DNA of 64,000 nt, taken from contig CBDFLD010000023.1 of the NCBI GenBank assembly GCA_965249005.1, positions 744,001 through 808,000 of the forward strand. The letters are read 5' to 3'. The translations under genes and the position numbers were made by a program. This DNA comes from CBDFLD01 sp965249005. GTDB taxonomy: Bacteria; Acidobacteriota; UBA6911. A model generated the notes under the pieces. The model ran no database searches and had not been told where the DNA came from. It saw only the letters and a list, made by a program, of their open reading frames with translations. Shown in pieces: positions 61,259-64,000 of this stretch. Positions within the stretch are counted from its first letter, which is position 1; every line of letters begins with the position of its first letter.

Positions 61259-62899
61259 CTAGATGTGCCGCCGCTGGCCAGGTGGCTTCCGCTTTGAAGG
61301 GTCTGCGACCCTGCGTCCGCGACTCCGTAGCCTTATGTTGCTGTACTCGGTTTCGAGGACGATCCTGGCTCCTCCTTGATTGACGATTCCCACCAGCGTG
61401 TCTCCGTCCATCGCATTTGCTTCAGAAACCACGCCCGAAAAGTCCGAGTGTGCTTTTCCGTTTCGTGCGGTTGCCTCGATCTCGAACGCGGAGTCCTCCG
61501 GAATGTAGAGGTCGATATCTCCGTTGCGGCTCTTCACCCGAATGTCCCCATCGCCCAGCTTGTCCAGCGACAGCGTTACGTCCGAATACTCGCAACTCAC
61601 CACGCACGAGCCTTCGAAGTTGTGGACCGAGATATCCTTGATCGTGGTTGCCAGGTCGACCGGCCCCGAGATGCTATCGGCACGAACGCTGCTTCCTGTC
61701 CCGATGACTTTGAAACCGCCCCCGATCCGCTCGGCCGTGATGCGATCAGAGCTGGAGGCGATCTCAACGTTTCCTTGGATGCCGTTCAGCGCAATGGTGG
61801 AGTAGCGAGAGTGCAGCTGCACGTCGCCGGTTGTGGCCGAGATCCAGACGCGGCCACTGTGGCTCGTACTCAGCGTCGCTCCACCGGAGAGATTCTGGGC
61901 CCTGACTCGGCTCCCCGGGGCATCGATCACAACCAGCTTCGTTACTCGGTCGAGGCTGATGGAGCTCTCTCTGTTGGATACCGTCACTGGCCCGTCCACA
62001 TCCTTGATTTCAACCGGGTCATACTCGTTTCTTACCTTGAGCTCGCCCCGGACGTCTTCGACCTGGATGCGACCGCCACGCGCCACGGCCTCGATGCTTC
62101 CCGTGAGATTCGTCAATCGAGTCTCTCCATACCGATTCGAGGTCTTGATCTCCGCCGCGCAGTCGCGAATCTCCAGAGATCGGTGACTCGTCCTCAGATC
62201 GATGGTTCCTTCCAGGTTGGCGGCCCAGATTTCCCCATAGGCATTCTGCACAAACAGCCGCAATCTCTTCGGTACGGTAATCTCCATATGGGTTTTGAAA
62301 CGATAGTTCCGATCGGCGAGTCTATCTCGGTTCGTTGCGATGACGACCTCCGATCCCTCTGTCAGGGTTTCGAGGTTGATCTCGGCGGCAATCTCGGCGG
62401 CTTGGGACTCTGTGTCTTCATAGACGACCTTACGAAGCCGGACCCGGATCTGTTGGTCATTCCCCGGATCGAGTCTGACGGAACCGTAGGAATTGCGGAC
62501 TCGCAAGGTCAAAGTCTCGGGGAAAGGGACGCTCGCATCTTCGCTGAAGGAATAAGACGTGCCAAGCCAGTCGCCGGGCCGAATCTGGCGATCGCCGATC
62601 GTAATGGGAATACGAATATCCATGAGACGGCTGGAGGAAATCTTGGTGACGACCCACCCCAAGAGAACCAGGACTACGATTCCGAATATCTCACCGAAAC
62701 GCAGGGAGATGGTGTCTTTGCCGAGAAAATAGTCGAGAAGTTTGCCGAGGCCCAGCAGAATCAAAAAGATCGGCCAGTACCTGCCTACCATCTCGAAAAC
62801 GTTTGGAACGACCCTCAGGGTTCCCAGCAGGAAGACGATTCCAAGGACGGTCCACAAAAGGCCCCCAAAAAGGGAAGGTCTCCGTCGTCGTCTAGGCAT
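61259..62899 (-). CDS. Membrane-anchored DUF4097 protein with LiaI/LiaF-like N-terminus
   Basis: A 546-residue protein. Three membrane helices lie within the first ~90 residues (SLFGGLLWTVLGIVFLLGTL; YWPIFLILLGLGKLLDYF; FGEIFGIVVLVLLGWVV), the WP.ilil.G pattern being that of LiaI/LiaF transmembrane domains. Then comes a long series of DUF4097 beta repeats (NAYGEIWAANLEGTIDLRTSHRSLEI and similar, about 15 turns), placed outside the cytoplasmic membrane, and a basic tail. The ATG overlaps the upstream gene's end by eight bases. Function unknown; repeats suggest a structural or adhesive ladder. Confidence 0.82.
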   Translation of the reverse strand: MPRRRRRPSLFGGLLWTVLGIVFLLGTLRVVPNVFEMVGRYWPIFLILLGLGKLLDYFLGKDTISLRFGEIFGIVVLVLLGWVVTKISSSRLMDIRIPITIGDRQIRPGDWLGTSYSFSEDASVPFPETLTLRVRNSYGSVRLDPGNDQQIRVRLRKVVYEDTESQAAEIAAEINLETLTEGSEVVIATNRDRLADRNYRFKTHMEITVPKRLRLFVQNAYGEIWAANLEGTIDLRTSHRSLEIRDCAAEIKTSNRYGETRLTNLTGSIEAVARGGRIQVEDVRGELKVRNEYDPVEIKDVDGPVTVSNRESSISLDRVTKLVVIDAPGSRVRAQNLSGGATLSTSHSGRVWISATTGDVQLHSRYSTIALNGIQGNVEIASSSDRITAERIGGGFKVIGTGSSVRADSISGPVDLATTIKDISVHNFEGSCVVSCEYSDVTLSLDKLGDGDIRVKSRNGDIDLYIPEDSAFEIEATARNGKAHSDFSGVVSEANAMDGDTLVGIVNQGGARIVLETEYSNIRLRSRGRRVADPSKRKPPGQRRHI

Positions 62900-63179
62900 C
62901 GCCGTTGCTCCTGTCGCTCCCGGGTCCGGAAGTCCCTGAAACTCGTTCCGATTCCGCCATAGGTGGCACTTCCGTCCAGGTGTAGTGCAAGTAGAGCTTT
63001 CTTGCTCCTACCAGGATGAGCATGACGGGCCAATAGCGGGAAAGGAGCCACCAGGGATCCCAAAAGGGGCGGTCCAGGATCCCCCTTGCATAGCTGGACC
63101 AGTTTTCCGTGAGAAGAATGATGCCGATGACCACAAGCGTGATTCCGACCCACAATGAGGCACCCGGGCCTCTCGTCAT
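62892..63179 (-). CDS. Small LiaI-like membrane protein
   Basis: About 95 residues with two transmembrane helices (SLWVGITLVVIGIILLTENW; RYWPVMLILVGARKLYL), the second with the YWP.iLil.G motif shared with the following gene. It starts at MTRGPGASLW; the open frame upstream of it is not membrane-like. The end overlaps the DUF4097/LiaF gene start by eight bases, pointing to translational coupling and a possible complex of the two. Confidence 0.75.
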   Translation of the reverse strand: MTRGPGASLWVGITLVVIGIILLTENWSSYARGILDRPFWDPWWLLSRYWPVMLILVGARKLYLHYTWTEVPPMAESERVSGTSGPGSDRSNGDA

Positions 63180-63202
63180 GTCCGGACTCTCCTTCCGCGA
63201 AA

Positions 63203-63826
63203 CTAGTTGTTCTCCCCCAAGATTCCCTCGGCGGAGCCCTTGGGCTTCTTGTCCTTCAGCGCCCGAAAGACGAGATAGCCACCCAAACAGATGAAGACCA
63301 GCGGCCATAACAAATGGAGAAACTGGTAGGGAATCAGTTCCTGAAGTAGAAACAGGACTCCCAGGATGATCAGGAAAACACCCCACGCCATGTTGGAGCT
63401 GTTCTTCGGTGGTTGCAGTGGTTTTCCGGTCGAGAGTTGCGCGCGGGTCTGCTCCTCAGCAATTCGATAGGAGTCAAACATGGTAAAGACGAGAAAGGCG
63501 AAGGCGCCCATTCCGAATATGCCGTGGACGTGGCCGCCGAGGATAACCAGTCCCGCGAAAACCGCGAAGTAGGTTGCGGCTTTGATGTACTCGTTGTTAT
63601 AGACGGCCCCCATGCCCGGAATGAGTGATAACAGGGCGGCCCGCTTGGGTGAATCCGTAGGAATTCGAAGGTCCTTCGCCGCGGCGGCCCATTCCGCTCC
63701 CCGTACCAAACAGTCTTGGCAGTAGACCTGTCCCTTGATCTGATGCGAGCATTCCAGACAAAGCGGCTTGTTGCAAGTCCTGCAGAGCTCCCTGGACTCC
63801 GCGTTGGGATGGTATGAGCAGTTCAT
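63203..63826 (-). CDS. B-box-type zinc finger membrane protein
   Basis: About 207 residues. The N-terminus NCSYHPNAESRELCRTCNKPLCLECSHQIKGQVYCQDCL is a B-box-like zinc finger (several Cys and His pairs). It is followed by a TM2-like pair of helices (AALLSLIPGMGAVYNN...AATYFAVFAGLVILGG) and a LiaI-like pair at the C-terminus (WGVFLIILGVLFLLQEL; LLWPLVFICLGGYLVF). ATG at 63826 has GAGGAG eight bases upstream. This domain mix recurs near LiaF-like genes and may sense or recruit partners on the cytoplasmic side. Confidence 0.8.
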   Translation of the reverse strand: MNCSYHPNAESRELCRTCNKPLCLECSHQIKGQVYCQDCLVRGAEWAAAAKDLRIPTDSPKRAALLSLIPGMGAVYNNEYIKAATYFAVFAGLVILGGHVHGIFGMGAFAFLVFTMFDSYRIAEEQTRAQLSTGKPLQPPKNSSNMAWGVFLIILGVLFLLQELIPYQFLHLLWPLVFICLGGYLVFRALKDKKPKGSAEGILGENN

Positions 63827-63842
63827 TCCTGCCACTCCTCGA

Positions 63843-64000
63843 TCATGCTATCGCCTGCCTCTTCATTGCTCCGGGAAAGGCCAGGCCATTCTTGCCGTCC
63901 GGCGTCTCCCCGCCAGGACCCGGTTCTGCCGAGTCCGGACCGCCCCCTTCGAGCGGAACGTCCAGTTCCTCGATGAAAAGACCCAGTTGATTCAAAAACC
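63843..64000 (-). CDS. C-terminal end of an unidentified protein (partial)
   Basis: An open frame entering from the right edge encodes about 51 residues (FLNQLGLFIEELDVPLEGG at the start, GLAFPGAMKRQAIA at the end) and stops at TGA 63843-63845, 17 bases before the B-box gene. It is presumably the preceding gene of the same operon. No domain can be named from the visible tail, which is proline- and glycine-rich. Confidence 0.55.
   Translation of the reverse strand, partial: FLNQLGLFIEELDVPLEGGGPDSAEPGPGGETPDGKNGLAFPGAMKRQAIA

Noticed and set aside
61376..62962. 528-residue plus-strand frame opposite the DUF4097/LiaF gene
   Set aside because: The minus-strand reading has membrane helices and regular beta repeats; the plus-strand reading is a low-complexity mirror without start context.
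1..64000. CRISPR arrays, toxin-antitoxin pairs, prophage or restriction genes
   Set aside because: No regularly spaced repeats and no nuclease, integrase, capsid, toxin or methylase/restriction motifs were found in any supported frame.

Overview
The window is about 64 kb of moderately high-GC bacterial chromosome that carries the replication-origin gene set (dnaA, dnaN, recF, gyrB, gyrA). Several traits point to a diderm bacterium: an outer-membrane beta-barrel-like protein, two lipoproteins with lipoboxes, a GyrB of Gram-negative length and a secreted M14 peptidase. PEGA/TPR, B-box, LiaF-like and DUF4097 proteins, together with DhnA-type aldolase plus GlpX, resemble Acidobacteriota or a neighbouring phylum. 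That placement is an inference from family content and was not tested. No phage, insertion sequence, CRISPR array, rRNA or tRNA was found.

Layout from left to right. 0-0.4 kb: 3' end of a yggS-type PLP-homeostasis gene. 0.6-7.6 kb, minus strand: heat-shock operon hrcA-grpE-dnaK-dnaJ followed by rsmE, a beta-barrel-like protein and a DUF2007 protein. 7.8-10.5 kb: alanine dehydrogenase broken by a one-base frameshift, a dispersed hairpin repeat, and a TIGR00300/LOR-SDH enzyme. 10.6-12.2 kb: HtrA/DegP protease. 12.6-14.8 kb, plus: gluconeogenic pair fba-glpX behind a good promoter. 14.8-18.3 kb, minus: B12/radical SAM protein, QueE, PP2C phosphatase and a small ORF. 18.5-22.2 kb: convergent coiled-coil membrane protein and zinc-ribbon/PEGA/TPR protein. 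22.3-27.3 kb, minus: deoC, repeat copy B, then a CoA-transferase/dihydropyrimidinase/aminotransferase set that fits reductive pyrimidine or hydantoin catabolism. 27.5-31 kb: redoxin-like protein, urocanate hydratase, DUF3467 protein and HinT. 31.2-34.9 kb, minus: rpmE-prfA-prmC-murA. 35-38 kb: M14 peptidase and repeat copy C.

38.2-42.9 kb, plus: fpg, then rpsA-sppA-hup-HIT. 42.9-52.5 kb, plus: origin region, with DnaA-box-like 9-mers upstream of dnaA and a DnaA-trio-like CTA array between dnaA and dnaN, then dnaN, recF, gyrB, gyrA and a TPR lipoprotein. 53.4-58.4 kb: rpsU, purine nucleoside phosphorylase, hpt (minus), ispG-aspS. 58.4-64 kb, minus: a compact envelope operon of DUF4097, toast-rack, LiaI/LiaF-like and B-box membrane proteins, one member of which is frameshifted at an A8 tract.

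Most genes left of about 38 kb read leftward and most between 38 and 58 kb read rightward, which fits forks diverging from an origin near 43-45 kb. The least-described material is the dispersed intergenic hairpin repeat (three copies), the probable bipartite origin, the palindrome inside the rpsA promoter spacer and the envelope operon at the right end. Two genes need a one-base insertion in an A tract to be read through. This suggests either homopolymer under-calling in the assembly or slippage-prone genes.
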